Below are positions 26,161-34,978 of a DNA stretch of 64,000 nucleotides, piece by piece; the first letter of the stretch is position 1, and each line of letters begins with the position of its first letter. The position numbers and the translations under genes are program-made. Below the pieces are notes generated by a model. It made no database searches and was not told where the DNA came from. It was given only the letters and a program-made list of their open reading frames with translations. Source of the stretch: Microbacterium sp. LWO12-1.2 (GTDB lineage Bacteria > Actinomycetota > Actinomycetes > Actinomycetales > Microbacteriaceae); contig NZ_JBEGII010000001.1 of the NCBI RefSeq assembly GCF_040675875.1, forward strand, positions 1,116,001-1,180,000. The letters are read 5' to 3'.

Positions 26161-26709
26161 CTACACGCAGCAGGGGAGCAGCACGGCCCTCGGCACCGGA
26201 CCGAACAGGAGCATCGGGTTGATGTAGTCCCCATCGCGCCGCACACCGAGGTGCACGGCCCCGCGCGGCGTGTGTCCTCCGGCTCTGACGATCCCGACCG
26301 GCTCACCGGCAGCGACCGCGTCACCGGGCGTGAGCTGTGATGCGACGGGTTCGAGCGTCGAGACGAGCCCGTCGGAATGCTCGATGGTGATGAGGGAGCG
26401 GTCGACCACCGTCCCTCGGAACGCGACGATGCCGGCGGCCGGGGCGGAGACTGTGGTCCCCTCGACGGCGACGAGGTCGACTCCACGGTGTCCGGCCCCG
26501 TATTCGTGCGCCGGAGCGCGATACGGAGCGGTGACCGCCCGAGGACCCGGGACCGGCCACGTCCAGTTCTGTCCCACGACGGGGACGGCTGAGAAGGCGC
26601 GCTCCGCGAGGGCGGACTCATCCGCTGCGGCAGTCGGCGCGACGGCCCACAGCAGCACCGGGCACAGGAGAACGAAGAGGCAGGTCACCAGTCGCGTCGC
26701 GGATGTCAT
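26161..26709 (-). CDS. M23 family metallopeptidase (secreted peptidoglycan hydrolase)
   Basis: A 182-residue secreted protein. Signal peptide 1-29 (LFVLLCPVLLW, cut after TAAA). LytM-type catalytic domain with GAGHRGVDLVA (first metal His and Asp), a middle LITIEHSDGLVSTLEPV where family members have a catalytic His, and AVHLGVRRDGDYINP with the final HxH-like site reduced to H-L-G. The C-terminus ends in CCV. Acts on cell-wall cross-links if active; the altered last motif makes activity uncertain. CAGGAT ends six bases before the ATG. Confidence 0.88.
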   Translation of the reverse strand: MTSATRLVTCLFVLLCPVLLWAVAPTAAADESALAERAFSAVPVVGQNWTWPVPGPRAVTAPYRAPAHEYGAGHRGVDLVAVEGTTVSAPAAGIVAFRGTVVDRSLITIEHSDGLVSTLEPVASQLTPGDAVAAGEPVGIVRAGGHTPRGAVHLGVRRDGDYINPMLLFGPVPRAVLLPCCV

Positions 26710-26818
26710 CCGTGCATCCTGATACGGATCGGAACACTTCGGTGCAGACCAGCCGCGGACGGGGGAGAAGCGGGCAGCACCGCGCGGCGGTGCAGGTCAA
26801 GTGCGGTGTCTCATCCTG

Positions 26819-27004
26819 TATGCTGAGGGAGCACCTCGATATCGGGGTGACTACGCGTGCCCTCAGCGACTCAGGTCGCGGCATCCACTCCCTCAGGTCC
26901 TACTCCCAGAGCAGGCGGGTGTGCGCCGGGCACCAGGAAGTCCGATCGTCAGATCGGCTTGACAACCTCAACGGCGCAGAACGCGCCAGAATCAGGAGAC
27001 GACC
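26819..27004 (+). promoter_or_regulatory. rpsB promoter and leader with two hairpins
   Basis: TATGCT at 26819-26824 is a likely -10 (weak GTCAAG -35 at 26796). The leader then carries CCGATC/GATCGG (26942-26947 with 26952-26957, 4-base loop) and GGCGC/GCGCC (26973-26977 with 26983-26987, 5-base loop) just before the CAGGAGA ribosome site. Their position suggests translational control of rpsB, possibly by S2; this is inference. Confidence 0.45.
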
Positions 27005-27946
27005 ATGGCTGTGGTCACCATCCGCCAGCTGCTCGACAGCGGCGTGCACTTCGGACACCAGACCCGTCGGTGGAACCCGAAGGTCAAGCGCTTCATCCTC
27101 ACCGAGCGCAGCGGCATCCACATCATCGACCTCCAGCAGTCGCTCGGCTACATCGACAAGGCCTACGACTTCGTCAAGGAGACCGTCGCCCACGGTGGCA
27201 CGATCCTCTTCGTCGGCACGAAGAAGCAGGCGCAGGAGATCCTCGCCGAGCAGGCGACCCGCGTGGGCCAGCCCTTCGTCAACCAGCGCTGGCTCGGTGG
27301 ACTCCTCACCAACTTCCAGACGATCTCCAAGCGTCTCGCACGCATGAAGGAGCTCGAGGAGCTGGACTACGAGACCCCGGCGAACAGCGGCTTCACGAAG
27401 AAGGAGCTGCTTCTCAAGAAGCGCGAGCTCGACAAGCTGCACAAGTCGCTCGGCGGTATCCGCAACCTCACCAAGACGCCTTCGGCCATCTGGGTCGTCG
27501 ACGCCAAGCGCGAGCACCTCGCGATCGATGAGGCCAAGAAGCTCGGCATCCCCGTGATCGGCATCCTCGACACGAACGCCGACCCGGATGACTTCCAGTA
27601 CCCGATCCCCGGCAACGACGACGCGATCCGCTCCGTCTCGCTGCTGACCCGCATCATCGCGGACGCCGCTGCCGAGGGCCTGCAGCAGAAGCACAACCCC
27701 GAGACGGGCGACGCTGAGCCGCTCGCCGACTGGGAGAAGGAGCTTCTCGAGACCCCCGTTCAGGAGTCCGCTGACGCTGCGGAGATCGTGACCGCTGAGG
27801 ACGAGGCCGCCGTCGTCGAGACGCCCGCCGCTGACGAGACCGCTGCCGATGCAGCCGGTGCCGAAGCACACGACGAGGCCATCGCCGCCGCTTCCGGTGA
27901 GGAGACCGCTGAGGTCGCCGCCGCCGAGGCAGCTGACGCCAAGTAA
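27005..27946 (+). CDS. rpsB: 30S ribosomal protein S2
   Basis: Small-subunit protein binding near the mRNA exit side. It has 313 residues: the S2 core (about 1-235) contains [44 protein letters not shown] and [14 protein letters not shown] tail of about 80 residues follows, almost wholly Ala, Glu, Asp and Thr. CAGGAGA precedes the ATG. Operon with tsf. Confidence 0.97.
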   Translation: MAVVTIRQLLDSGVHFGHQTRRWNPKVKRFILTERSGIHIIDLQQSLGYIDKAYDFVKETVAHGGTILFVGTKKQAQEILAEQATRVGQPFVNQRWLGGLLTNFQTISKRLARMKELEELDYETPANSGFTKKELLLKKRELDKLHKSLGGIRNLTKTPSAIWVVDAKREHLAIDEAKKLGIPVIGILDTNADPDDFQYPIPGNDDAIRSVSLLTRIIADAAAEGLQQKHNPETGDAEPLADWEKELLETPVQESADAAEIVTAEDEAAVVETPAADETAADAAGAEAHDEAIAAASGEETAEVAAAEAADAK

Positions 27947-27990
27947 TCCCCTCGAACCGACATACATTACGAAGCAAGGAGCCACCACAC

Positions 27991-28818
27991 ATGGCCAACT
28001 TCACCATCGCGGACCTCAAGGCGCTGCGTGAGCAGCTCGGCACGGGAATGGTCGACACCAAGAAGGCACTCGAGGAGGCTGACGGCGACGTCGAGAAGGC
28101 CACCGAGATCCTGCGCCTGAAGGGTGCCAAGGGCAACGCGAAGCGTGCCGACCGTTCCACCAGCGAGGGCCTCATCGTCGCTCGCGAGCAGGATGGCGTC
28201 GTGACGCTCATCGAGCTCGCCTGCGAAACCGACTTCGTCGCGAAGAACGATCGCTTCATCGCGCTTGCCGAGAAGGTGGCCGACGCCGTCGCCGCCGTCA
28301 AGGCGGACTCGGTCGAGGCCGGTCTGGCCGCTCAGGCGGGCGACAAGTCCGTCGAGCAGGTCATCTCGGAGGAAGCCGCGATCATCGGCGAGAAGGTCGA
28401 GCTGCGCCGCGTGCGTACGATCTCCGGCGACAAGGTCGAGGTCTACCTGCACCGCACGAGCAAGGACCTGCCGCCGCAGATCGGTGTCGTCGTCGCCTAC
28501 TCGGGTGACGACGCGGAGACCGCGCGCAGCATCGCCCAGCACATCTCGTTCGCCAACCCGTCGTACCTCGCTCGCGAGGACGTTCCGGCAGACGCCGTCG
28601 AGAAGGAGCGCGAGATCGTGACCGAGATCTCCCGGAACGAGGGCAAGCCGGAAGCGGCGCTGCCCAAGATCGTCGAGGGCCGCGTGTCCGCGTTCATCAA
28701 GCAGGTCGCACTGCTCGAGCAGGACTACGCCAAGGACAACAAGCTCTCTGTCGCCCAGGTGGCGAAGGACGCCGGTATCACCGTGACGGACTTCGCGCGC
28801 TTCAAGGTCGGCGCGTAG
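27991..28818 (+). CDS. tsf: Elongation factor Ts
   Basis: Guanine-nucleotide exchange factor for EF-Tu. It has 275 residues. N-terminal UBA-like domain with [18 protein letters not shown], then [10 protein letters not shown], the EF-Tu-contact loop, and [17 protein letters not shown] precedes the ATG. Second and last gene of rpsB-tsf, closed by a strong terminator. Confidence 0.98.
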   Translation: MANFTIADLKALREQLGTGMVDTKKALEEADGDVEKATEILRLKGAKGNAKRADRSTSEGLIVAREQDGVVTLIELACETDFVAKNDRFIALAEKVADAVAAVKADSVEAGLAAQAGDKSVEQVISEEAAIIGEKVELRRVRTISGDKVEVYLHRTSKDLPPQIGVVVAYSGDDAETARSIAQHISFANPSYLAREDVPADAVEKEREIVTEISRNEGKPEAALPKIVEGRVSAFIKQVALLEQDYAKDNKLSVAQVAKDAGITVTDFARFKVGA

Positions 28819-28825
28819 CAAAGTC

Positions 28826-28860
28826 GAAGGGGTTCGGATCGTCGAGATCCGAACCCCTTC
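28826..28860 (+). terminator. Rho-independent terminator after tsf
   Basis: Perfect 15-bp stem, arms 28826-28840 and 28846-28860, five-base loop GTCGA, followed by TTCG. Confidence 0.92.
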
Positions 28861-28909
28861 TTCGTGCCCACGAGGCACTATCTTGAATCGGGACGAGAGG
28901 ACAATACCC

Positions 28910-29626
28910 ATGACCGAACGCACCGGACGCCGCCGCGTCCTTCTGAAGCTCTCCGGGGAGGCATTCGGCGCAGGTCAGCTGGGCGTCAATCCTGACGTCG
29001 TCGGCCAGATCGCGCGCGATATCGCCGCAGCGGTCGACCGCGTCGAGGTCGCCATCGTCGTCGGTGGCGGCAACTTCTTCCGCGGCGCTGAGCTCAGCCA
29101 GCGAGGCATGGACAGAGGTCGTGCCGACTACATGGGCATGCTCGGGACCGTGATGAACGCTCTCGCGCTGCAGGACTTCCTCGAGCAAGCGGGAGCGGCG
29201 ACGCGTGTGCAGTCCGCGATCGCGATGACCCAGGTTGCGGAGCCGTACATTCCGCGGCGGGCTGAGCGGCACATGGAGAAGGGGCGTGTCGTCATCTTCG
29301 GCGCCGGCGCCGGTCTGCCGTACTTCTCCACGGACACCGTGGCGGCGCAGCGCGCGCTCGAGATCGGGGCGCAGGAAGTGCTGGTCGCGAAGAACGGCGT
29401 GGACGCGATCTACACGGCGGATCCCAACAAGCACGCGGATGCCGAGCGCATCGAGCAGGTCACGTACCGCGACGCTCTCCAGCGGGGACTCAAGGTGGTC
29501 GACTCGACAGCTTTCAGTCTCTGCATGGACAACAACATGGACATGCGTGTGTTCGGTATGGAGCCGGCGGGCAACGTGACTCGTGCTCTGCTCGGTGAGC
29601 CGATCGGAACACTCGTCACCGCGTGA
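28910..29626 (+). CDS. pyrH: Uridylate kinase PyrH
   Basis: UMP to UDP with ATP; essential pyrimidine step. It has 238 residues of the amino-acid-kinase fold. [41 protein letters not shown] and [13 protein letters not shown] are all present. GAGAGGA lies before ATG 28910; the in-frame ATG nine codons earlier is upstream of that site and is not used. TATCTT at 28879-28884 is a possible -10. Confidence 0.97.
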   Translation: MTERTGRRRVLLKLSGEAFGAGQLGVNPDVVGQIARDIAAAVDRVEVAIVVGGGNFFRGAELSQRGMDRGRADYMGMLGTVMNALALQDFLEQAGAATRVQSAIAMTQVAEPYIPRRAERHMEKGRVVIFGAGAGLPYFSTDTVAAQRALEIGAQEVLVAKNGVDAIYTADPNKHADAERIEQVTYRDALQRGLKVVDSTAFSLCMDNNMDMRVFGMEPAGNVTRALLGEPIGTLVTA

Positions 29627-29694
29627 GCGTGTGATCCGGGCGAACAGGCTTCGCCCGATAGAATTTCCAGAACACCCCGACGATAGGAGTCACC

Positions 29695-30249
29695 GTGATC
29701 GCGGATGTCCTCGCTGAAACCACCTCCCGCATGGCACGGGCGGTCGAGGCTGCCAAGGAGGACTTCTCCACGGTTCGCACCGGTCGTGCCAACCCGCAGC
29801 TGTTCCAGAAGGTTCTGGTCGACTACTACGGAACGCCGACCCCGCTCGCTCAGCTCGCGTCGCTGGCGAACCAGGAGGCCCGCACGCTGATCATCACGCC
29901 GTACGACAAGTCGGCACTGAAGGCGATCGAGCAGGCTGTCCGTGACATGCCCAATCTCGGTGCCAACCCGACGAACGACGGCAACCTCGTCCGCGTCGTG
30001 ATGCCCGAGCTGACCGCCGATCGGCGCAAGGAGTACGTGAAGCTCGTCAAGACCAAGGCCGAGGACGCCAAGGTGCACGTGCGCGGCATCCGCCGCAAGT
30101 CGAAGGACGAGCTCGACGCGCTGAAGAGCGAACTCGGAGAAGACGAGATCGCTCGCGCTGAGAAAGAACTCGATGCGCTCACGCGTCAGCACGTCGATCT
30201 CATCGACGACGCGCTCAAGCGCAAAGAGGCCGAACTCCTCGAGGTGTAG
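29695..30249 (+). CDS. frr: Ribosome recycling factor
   Basis: With EF-G splits post-termination ribosomes. It has 184 residues, standard. Contains [21 protein letters not shown] (long conserved stretch at about 24-44, given here by its key residues), [11 protein letters not shown] and the terminal helix ending [12 protein letters not shown] start with ATAGGAGT upstream. TAGAAT at 29659-29664 may be its own -10. Confidence 0.97.
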   Translation: MIADVLAETTSRMARAVEAAKEDFSTVRTGRANPQLFQKVLVDYYGTPTPLAQLASLANQEARTLIITPYDKSALKAIEQAVRDMPNLGANPTNDGNLVRVVMPELTADRRKEYVKLVKTKAEDAKVHVRGIRRKSKDELDALKSELGEDEIARAEKELDALTRQHVDLIDDALKRKEAELLEV

Positions 30250-30254
30250 TCGGC

Positions 30255-31415
30255 ATGTCTGACGACACGCGAGATGACGAGGAGGGGACACCACCGTCGC
30301 GCCGTGAGGCAGTTGACGGGGCGAGCCCTGACGGCGGCATCCCGCTTGCGGACACCGCCTTCCCCGAGTTCGATGCGACGAGCATTCCTCCGCGTCCTCC
30401 GCTGCCCCGCGAGGAGTATGTGAGCGGGGGAGTCGAGGTCGTGACGACGGAGCAGCTCGACACCGCTGATCACAACGCGATCAGAGAGCAATGGCGGGCA
30501 GCGCGAGACGAGCTGGGAACTCACGTGTCGCATGCGCGGGACCAGCTGGATCAGGCGAACGAACGGATCAAGCAGCGCACGGGACGCGACCTCATCCTGG
30601 CCATCGTCATCGGACTCGCGTTCGGAGCGGCGCTGCTCGGGTCGTTGCTCTTCATCAAAGCGTTGTTCCTGCCGTTCGCCCTGGCGGCGGCACTCCTCGG
30701 TGTCTATGAACTTTCGCGCGCGCTCCGCTCCGGTGGGCGTCGCATCGATGTCGTCCCCCAACTGATCGCAGCGGCGATCCTGGTGCTCTCGGCGTACTTC
30801 GCGGAGATCTGGCTCTGCTGGGTCGTGCTTTTCGTCGCCGTCTCGTTCGTGATCGTCTGGCGTCTGGTCGCCCAGATGGTCTCGAAAGACGGCAGGACCT
30901 ACGGCGATGTCCTCGCCGACGCGGTCGTCGGCGGATTCGTGCAGATCTACGTCCCCTTCCTCGCGGGCGTCGCCCTCATCCTGCTCAAGCAGGAGGGCGG
31001 GCAATGGTGGGTCCTGAGTTTCATCGCCATCGCCGTCGCCGCGGACACCGGCGCCTACGCGGCCGGCATTGCTTTCGGTCGCCATCCGATGGCACCGAAG
31101 ATCAGCCCCAAGAAGACGTGGGAGGGGTTCGCCGGCGCTGTCGCGGCATCGTTGATCGCCGGCACACTCCTCGCGCTCTTCCTTCTGGACCTGCCCTGGT
31201 GGGCGGGGCTCATCTTCGGCGCAGCCATCCTGCTCTCCGCGACGCTCGGTGACCTCGGTGAGTCGATGCTCAAGCGGGACATCGGCATCAAGGACATGAG
31301 TTCGTGGCTGCCGGGACACGGTGGGCTGCTCGACCGACTGGACAGCATCCTGCCCTCGACGGTCCCTGCGCTGTGCCTCTACTTCCTCCTCTCTCCCTGG
31401 GTGGTGCTGTCATGA
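30255..31415 (+). CDS. cdsA: Phosphatidate cytidylyltransferase CdsA
   Basis: Makes CDP-diacylglycerol from phosphatidate and CTP, the branch point of phospholipid synthesis. It has 386 residues. An N-terminal cytosolic extension of about 105 acidic and polar residues precedes eight or so membrane helices. The signature is clear: SPKKTWEGFAGA, then GDLGESMLKRDIGIKD and LPGHGGLLDRLDS. It follows frr by five bases and overlaps the next gene (ATGA). The long extension is usual in actinobacteria. Confidence 0.94.
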   Translation: MSDDTRDDEEGTPPSRREAVDGASPDGGIPLADTAFPEFDATSIPPRPPLPREEYVSGGVEVVTTEQLDTADHNAIREQWRAARDELGTHVSHARDQLDQANERIKQRTGRDLILAIVIGLAFGAALLGSLLFIKALFLPFALAAALLGVYELSRALRSGGRRIDVVPQLIAAAILVLSAYFAEIWLCWVVLFVAVSFVIVWRLVAQMVSKDGRTYGDVLADAVVGGFVQIYVPFLAGVALILLKQEGGQWWVLSFIAIAVAADTGAYAAGIAFGRHPMAPKISPKKTWEGFAGAVAASLIAGTLLALFLLDLPWWAGLIFGAAILLSATLGDLGESMLKRDIGIKDMSSWLPGHGGLLDRLDSILPSTVPALCLYFLLSPWVVLS

Positions 31416-31993
31416 CCGACCGATCTCTGGATACCGCGGCCACGGAGGACACTCCTCCCGCTTTCGCGCTCACCACCGGCCGCACGCTCGGCTATCACCG
31501 CGCCGCGGTGGACACGTTCCTCGTCTCTGCTCGCAAAGCCTTCGAGCTCGGGGGAGACCAGCTGGAGGCGGCAGACGTACGTACCGCGTCATTCCCCCTC
31601 GTCAAGGGTGGTTACGTGGTCGCGGACGTCGACGCCGCACTGGGACGGGTCGAGGACGCATTCGCCGCGCGCGAACGCGAGCGCGTCGTTCGTGCTCGCG
31701 GAGCGGGTGCATGGGTGGAGCAAGCGCGTGAGGACGCGCAGACGATCCTCGACCACCTCGCTCGGCCCGCACGTCATCGATTCGCACGGAGTGGTGTTCT
31801 GACCTTCGGGTATCGAGTCGACGAAGTGGATCACGTCGCCACCCGCATCGTGCGCTACCTCCGCGACGGCGATGCCCTGACCGCCGAGCAGTTGCGGTCA
31901 GCCGCGTTCCGGATGCAGCGCGGCGGCTACCGCGAAGAGCAGGTCGATGCGCTGCTCGATGCCACCATCGATGTCATCCTGGCCGTCCGCTGA
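31412..31993 (+). CDS. DivIVA-domain protein (two tandem short repeats)
   Basis: A 193-residue soluble protein. Two copies of the short DivIVA-type repeat: LGYHRAAVDTFLVSARKAFE with FPLVKGGYVVADVDAALG, and FGYRVDEVDHVATRIVRYL with FRMQRGGYREEQVDALLD. In family members this R-GY-xxxVDxFL element marks DivIVA/Wag31 partners of polar growth. No coiled coil long enough for Wag31 itself is present. Start overlaps the cdsA stop. A role in growth-site organisation beside a phospholipid gene is inference. Confidence 0.82.
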   Translation: MTDRSLDTAATEDTPPAFALTTGRTLGYHRAAVDTFLVSARKAFELGGDQLEAADVRTASFPLVKGGYVVADVDAALGRVEDAFAARERERVVRARGAGAWVEQAREDAQTILDHLARPARHRFARSGVLTFGYRVDEVDHVATRIVRYLRDGDALTAEQLRSAAFRMQRGGYREEQVDALLDATIDVILAVR

Positions 31994-32025
31994 GGCTTCC
32001 CATGGTCGTCTCAGACGTCTTTGCG

Positions 32026-32031
32026 TAGACT
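32026..32031 (+). promoter_or_regulatory. Putative -10 for the 32042 secreted protein gene
   Basis: TAGACT ends ten bases before the GTG at 32042, the same distance as before ffh. TGGTCG at 32003-32008 is a possible -35. Confidence 0.4.
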
Positions 32032-32041
32032 GTCGTTCATC

Positions 32042-32725
32042 GTGAACTCCCGAAACGACATGAAACTCGAACGAAGCAACGCCTCGCTGGTGCCTACGGC
32101 GGTGGCCACCTCGGCGCGCAAGGGAACTCGAAGGTGGTCTCGGCGCCGCGGTGTGGTCGGCTTCTTCAGTGCTGTCGCCGTCGTCGGATTCGCCGGAGCG
32201 ATCGTGGCGCCGACCGGCGTCGCTTTGGCTGACCCGCCGACCGCCGACGTGGCGGACAGCGTGTACGCCGCTGCTCTGGCCGACACGCAGAATCTGACCG
32301 TCACCGTCGAAGGCGCGGCCATCACCCCTGTCGAACGCGGTGAGTTCGAGGTATACGTCAAACCGAAGCCCACGCCGAAGCCCGTGGTCGCGCAGACGAA
32401 CGCCAGCGGCGGATCGAGCGGCGGCGGCCCTCTGCTCTACAGCGGCGGTGGCGCACCGGCCGAATGGATGGCGGCGGCGGGTATCGCTGCTGCCGATCAG
32501 GGATACGTGGACTACATCGTCTCCCGTGAGAGCGGCTGGAACCCGAACGCGACCAACTCGTCGTCCGGGGCGTGCGGTCTCGTGCAGGCACTGCCGTGCA
32601 GCAAGGTCCCCGGTAACGGTTACAACCCAGTCGACAATCTGCGTTGGGCTACCGGATATGCGGTCGGGCGCTACGGGAGCTGGGCAGGGGCGTACAGCTT
32701 CTGGATCAACAACCACTGGTGGTGA
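32042..32725 (+). CDS. Secreted lysozyme-like protein (aggregation-promoting-factor C-terminal type)
   Basis: A 227-residue exported protein: basic N-terminus (RKGTRRWSRRR), hydrophobic signal 38-60, likely cut after ALA (61-63). A Pro/Lys and Gly/Ser linker runs 100-140. The C-terminal 80 residues are a soluble-lytic-transglycosylase-like fold: YIVSRESGWNP with Glu163 as catalytic acid, ACGLVQALPCSKVPG with a likely disulfide C178-C186, and WATGYAVGRYGSW. Probably acts on peptidoglycan, as in Rpf/APF proteins. Start is uncertain: GTG 32042 fits the -10; ATG 32060 is an alternative. Confidence 0.82.
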   Translation: MNSRNDMKLERSNASLVPTAVATSARKGTRRWSRRRGVVGFFSAVAVVGFAGAIVAPTGVALADPPTADVADSVYAAALADTQNLTVTVEGAAITPVERGEFEVYVKPKPTPKPVVAQTNASGGSSGGGPLLYSGGGAPAEWMAAAGIAAADQGYVDYIVSRESGWNPNATNSSSGACGLVQALPCSKVPGNGYNPVDNLRWATGYAVGRYGSWAGAYSFWINNHWW

Positions 32726-32734
32726 GCGCGCATC

Positions 32735-33022
32735 GTGCCACGCTCCCGCAAAAGGCCTCCGGCGCGCCCTGACGCCGAGGACTCGCTCGAACGGCTGATC
32801 TCCGGGTGGAAGCGTTCAGAGACGCGCCGTGGTGCCGAGTGGACTGTGCAACCCGTGTCGGCCGCGCAGGCGCAGAAGGCTTATATCTGTCCCGGGTGCG
32901 GCCAGGAGGTCACCGCAGGAACCGCGCACCTCGTCGCGTGGCGCGCTGATGGCGTGTTGGGTGACGCCGCCGACCTGGCGGCGCGCAGACACTGGCACAC
33001 ACACTGTTGGAGGATGGCGTGA
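32735..33022 (+). CDS. Small conserved protein with a CxxC-H-H-C zinc-like site
   Basis: A 95-residue basic protein. The Arg-rich N-terminus (PRSRKRPPARP) is followed by a compact C-terminal half with CPGCGQEV, HLVAW and HWHTHCW. The C-C-H-H-C spacing resembles a treble-clef or HNH-like zinc ribbon, but no nuclease signature is complete. Function unknown. GTG start at 32735; stop overlaps the hydrolase start. Confidence 0.72.
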   Translation: MPRSRKRPPARPDAEDSLERLISGWKRSETRRGAEWTVQPVSAAQAQKAYICPGCGQEVTAGTAHLVAWRADGVLGDAADLAARRHWHTHCWRMA

Positions 33023-33741
33023 GCATCGAGATTCGTGGCCCGTTGGAGCTGCCGGCCCGACGTGAGGACATCGAGCTGCAGACAGCCGACGGGCTGACTC
33101 TCGTCGGCGAGCTGGCTCAGCCGGAAGCCGGCGAGGCCGTGGCCACTCTCGTGACACTGCACCCGCTGCCCACCGCCGGTGGTTTCATGGACTCCCACAT
33201 CCTGCGCAAGGCGGCTGGCCGTCTTCCGGCGCTGGCTGACCTCGCGGTACTCCGATTCAACACGCGGGGGACCACATCACCCCGGGGGACCAGCGACGGC
33301 GCATTCGACGGCGGCGGCGCTGAGCAGTTCGACGTGGCCGCAGCGATGGACTTCGTCCGCGAGCGCGCACTGCCGCGTCCGTGGCTCCTGGGCTGGTCGT
33401 TCGGTACGGAACTCGCGCTGAAATACGGCCGCGACCACGACATCGAGGGCGTGATCCTGTTGTCGCCGCCGTTGCATCGCGCGACGGACGAAGAGGTCGC
33501 TGCCTGGTCGGGCACCGATCGAGAGGTCGTGGTGCTCGTCCCCGAGCTCGACGACTACCTGCGCCCCGCCGAAGCGCGGGAGCGCTTTTCGTCGATCCCG
33601 CACGCGAAGTTGATCGCCGTGGATGGCGGAAAGCATCTCTGGGTGGGGGAGACTCAGACACGACGGGTGCTCACGGAGATAGTGGCCGCAGTGAACCCGT
33701 CGGCCCTTCCCCTCGCGACGCACTGGCCTCCGACCGCCTGA
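33019..33741 (+). CDS. Alpha/beta hydrolase family protein
   Basis: A 240-residue soluble hydrolase. Oxyanion strand LVTLHPLPTAGGFMDS, then LRFNTRGTTSPRGTSDG. The nucleophile elbow is GWSFGTE with Ser in G-x-S-x-G form. An acidic residue near LVPELDDYLRP and His in DGGKHLW complete the likely triad. It resembles the dienelactone-hydrolase-like group that acts on esters or peptides; substrate unknown. GGAGG lies just before GTG 33019, so the earlier ATG is rejected. Confidence 0.85.
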   Translation: MSIEIRGPLELPARREDIELQTADGLTLVGELAQPEAGEAVATLVTLHPLPTAGGFMDSHILRKAAGRLPALADLAVLRFNTRGTTSPRGTSDGAFDGGGAEQFDVAAAMDFVRERALPRPWLLGWSFGTELALKYGRDHDIEGVILLSPPLHRATDEEVAAWSGTDREVVVLVPELDDYLRPAEARERFSSIPHAKLIAVDGGKHLWVGETQTRRVLTEIVAAVNPSALPLATHWPPTA

Positions 33742-33747
33742 GCGGTC

Positions 33748-34803
33748 TCAGAGCTCGTTCATGCGCGGGATCAGCACCTGCCGATAGATGATCAGGATGC
33801 TCGCGGCCACCGGGATCGCGATCAGCGCCCCGAGCAGTCCGAGCAGGCTCCCGCCGGCGAGCGCAGCGACGACGACGACCGCGCCCGGCACGGATACCGC
33901 GCGGCTCATGATGCGGGGGGAGATGATGTACGCCTCGATCTGCATGTAGATGAGGTAGTAGATGGCTGCGGCGATGGCCGTGGCCGGGGAGCCCAGCCCC
34001 GGGATCAGACAGATCAGGACGATCAGTGTCGACCCGGTGAGTGTTCCCACCAGCGGGATCAGGGAGAAGAAGAAGGCGACCACAGCGAGCACGGCGGGGA
34101 ACGGCGCCTGGATGATCGACAGGAAGATCGCGCTCAGCACACCGTTGATCACGCCGAGCGACAGCTGACCCATGACGTAGTAGCCGACCGAGTCGGTGAT
34201 CTGCTCCGCAAGGTCAACGAAGCGGTCGCGCTTCGAGGCGGGTACGAGCTGGTAGACCGCGCGCTTGAGCGAAGGCGTCGAGGCGGTGAGGTAGATCGTG
34301 AGGATCAGCACGATGAAGGCACCGAACAGACCTGTGACGATGGCGGTTCCGACGACGATGACGCTTTCGGTGATCGAACCCCAGTTCTCCACCAGCCAGT
34401 CCGTCGCTCGTGTGAACGTGTCGTCGATGAAATCCGGTTGCAGCCCGGGGAACACCTCGATGATCCACGTCTTGACATCCCCGATGTACGTGCTCTGGAG
34501 GAACAGCGTGATCCGGCGCACCAGCTGACTGATCTGATCGACCAGGAGCGGGAGGATCATGAGCACGATTCCGGCGAACACGCCGAGTACGACGAGCATG
34601 GTGACCAGCACTGCTGACCACCGAGGGAGCTTGCGCCGCTCGAGGAACGCGACAACAGGGTCGAGACCGAGGCTGAGGAAGAGCGCGGTGCCGACGTAGA
34701 GCAGAACGGTGGAGAGGTTCTGCACGCTCCCGATCAGGAGGATGCCCAACCCCACGCCGAGAGTCGCCACCAGGGCGGTGCGGAAAGGATTGTGGATCTT
34801 CAT
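33748..34803 (-). CDS. AI-2E family transporter (PerM/YdiK-like)
   Basis: A 351-residue membrane protein with about eight helices. Family elements: the N-terminal pair of helices (LLIGSVQNLSTVLLYVGTALFLS region), SLGLDPVV, LERRKLPRWSAVL, and the C-terminal QIEAYIISPRIMSRAVSVPG. Members export AI-2 or act as ion antiporters; the substrate here is not known. GAGGAG precedes the ATG. TAGCCT on the minus strand at 34830-34835 is a likely -10, giving a short leader. Convergent with the hydrolase (6 bases apart). Confidence 0.9.
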   Translation of the reverse strand: MKIHNPFRTALVATLGVGLGILLIGSVQNLSTVLLYVGTALFLSLGLDPVVAFLERRKLPRWSAVLVTMLVVLGVFAGIVLMILPLLVDQISQLVRRITLFLQSTYIGDVKTWIIEVFPGLQPDFIDDTFTRATDWLVENWGSITESVIVVGTAIVTGLFGAFIVLILTIYLTASTPSLKRAVYQLVPASKRDRFVDLAEQITDSVGYYVMGQLSLGVINGVLSAIFLSIIQAPFPAVLAVVAFFFSLIPLVGTLTGSTLIVLICLIPGLGSPATAIAAAIYYLIYMQIEAYIISPRIMSRAVSVPGAVVVVAALAGGSLLGLLGALIAIPVAASILIIYRQVLIPRMNEL

Positions 34804-34978
34804 CTGAACTCCTCGGGACTGCTGGTGTCAGGCTATCGACCCGGCACCCCGGCGCTGCAGCGACGTGCCGAACAGCATCGCACGAACGTTCTTTGGGCAA
34901 CACACAGGTGGTTTCGATAGTCTGGAATGTCGAGTGTTGCGTCATGGGAAGGTTCCGAGACGCGTGAGGAGACTATTC

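Noticed and set aside
26959..26992. Consensus TTGACA before rpsB as a promoter with CAGAAT
   Set aside because: The spacer would be 22 bases, too long; TATGCT further upstream is a better -10.
32021..32041. TTG start giving a longer secreted lysozyme-like protein
   Set aside because: It would place the start on the likely -10 hexamer, and the added residues are not signal-like.
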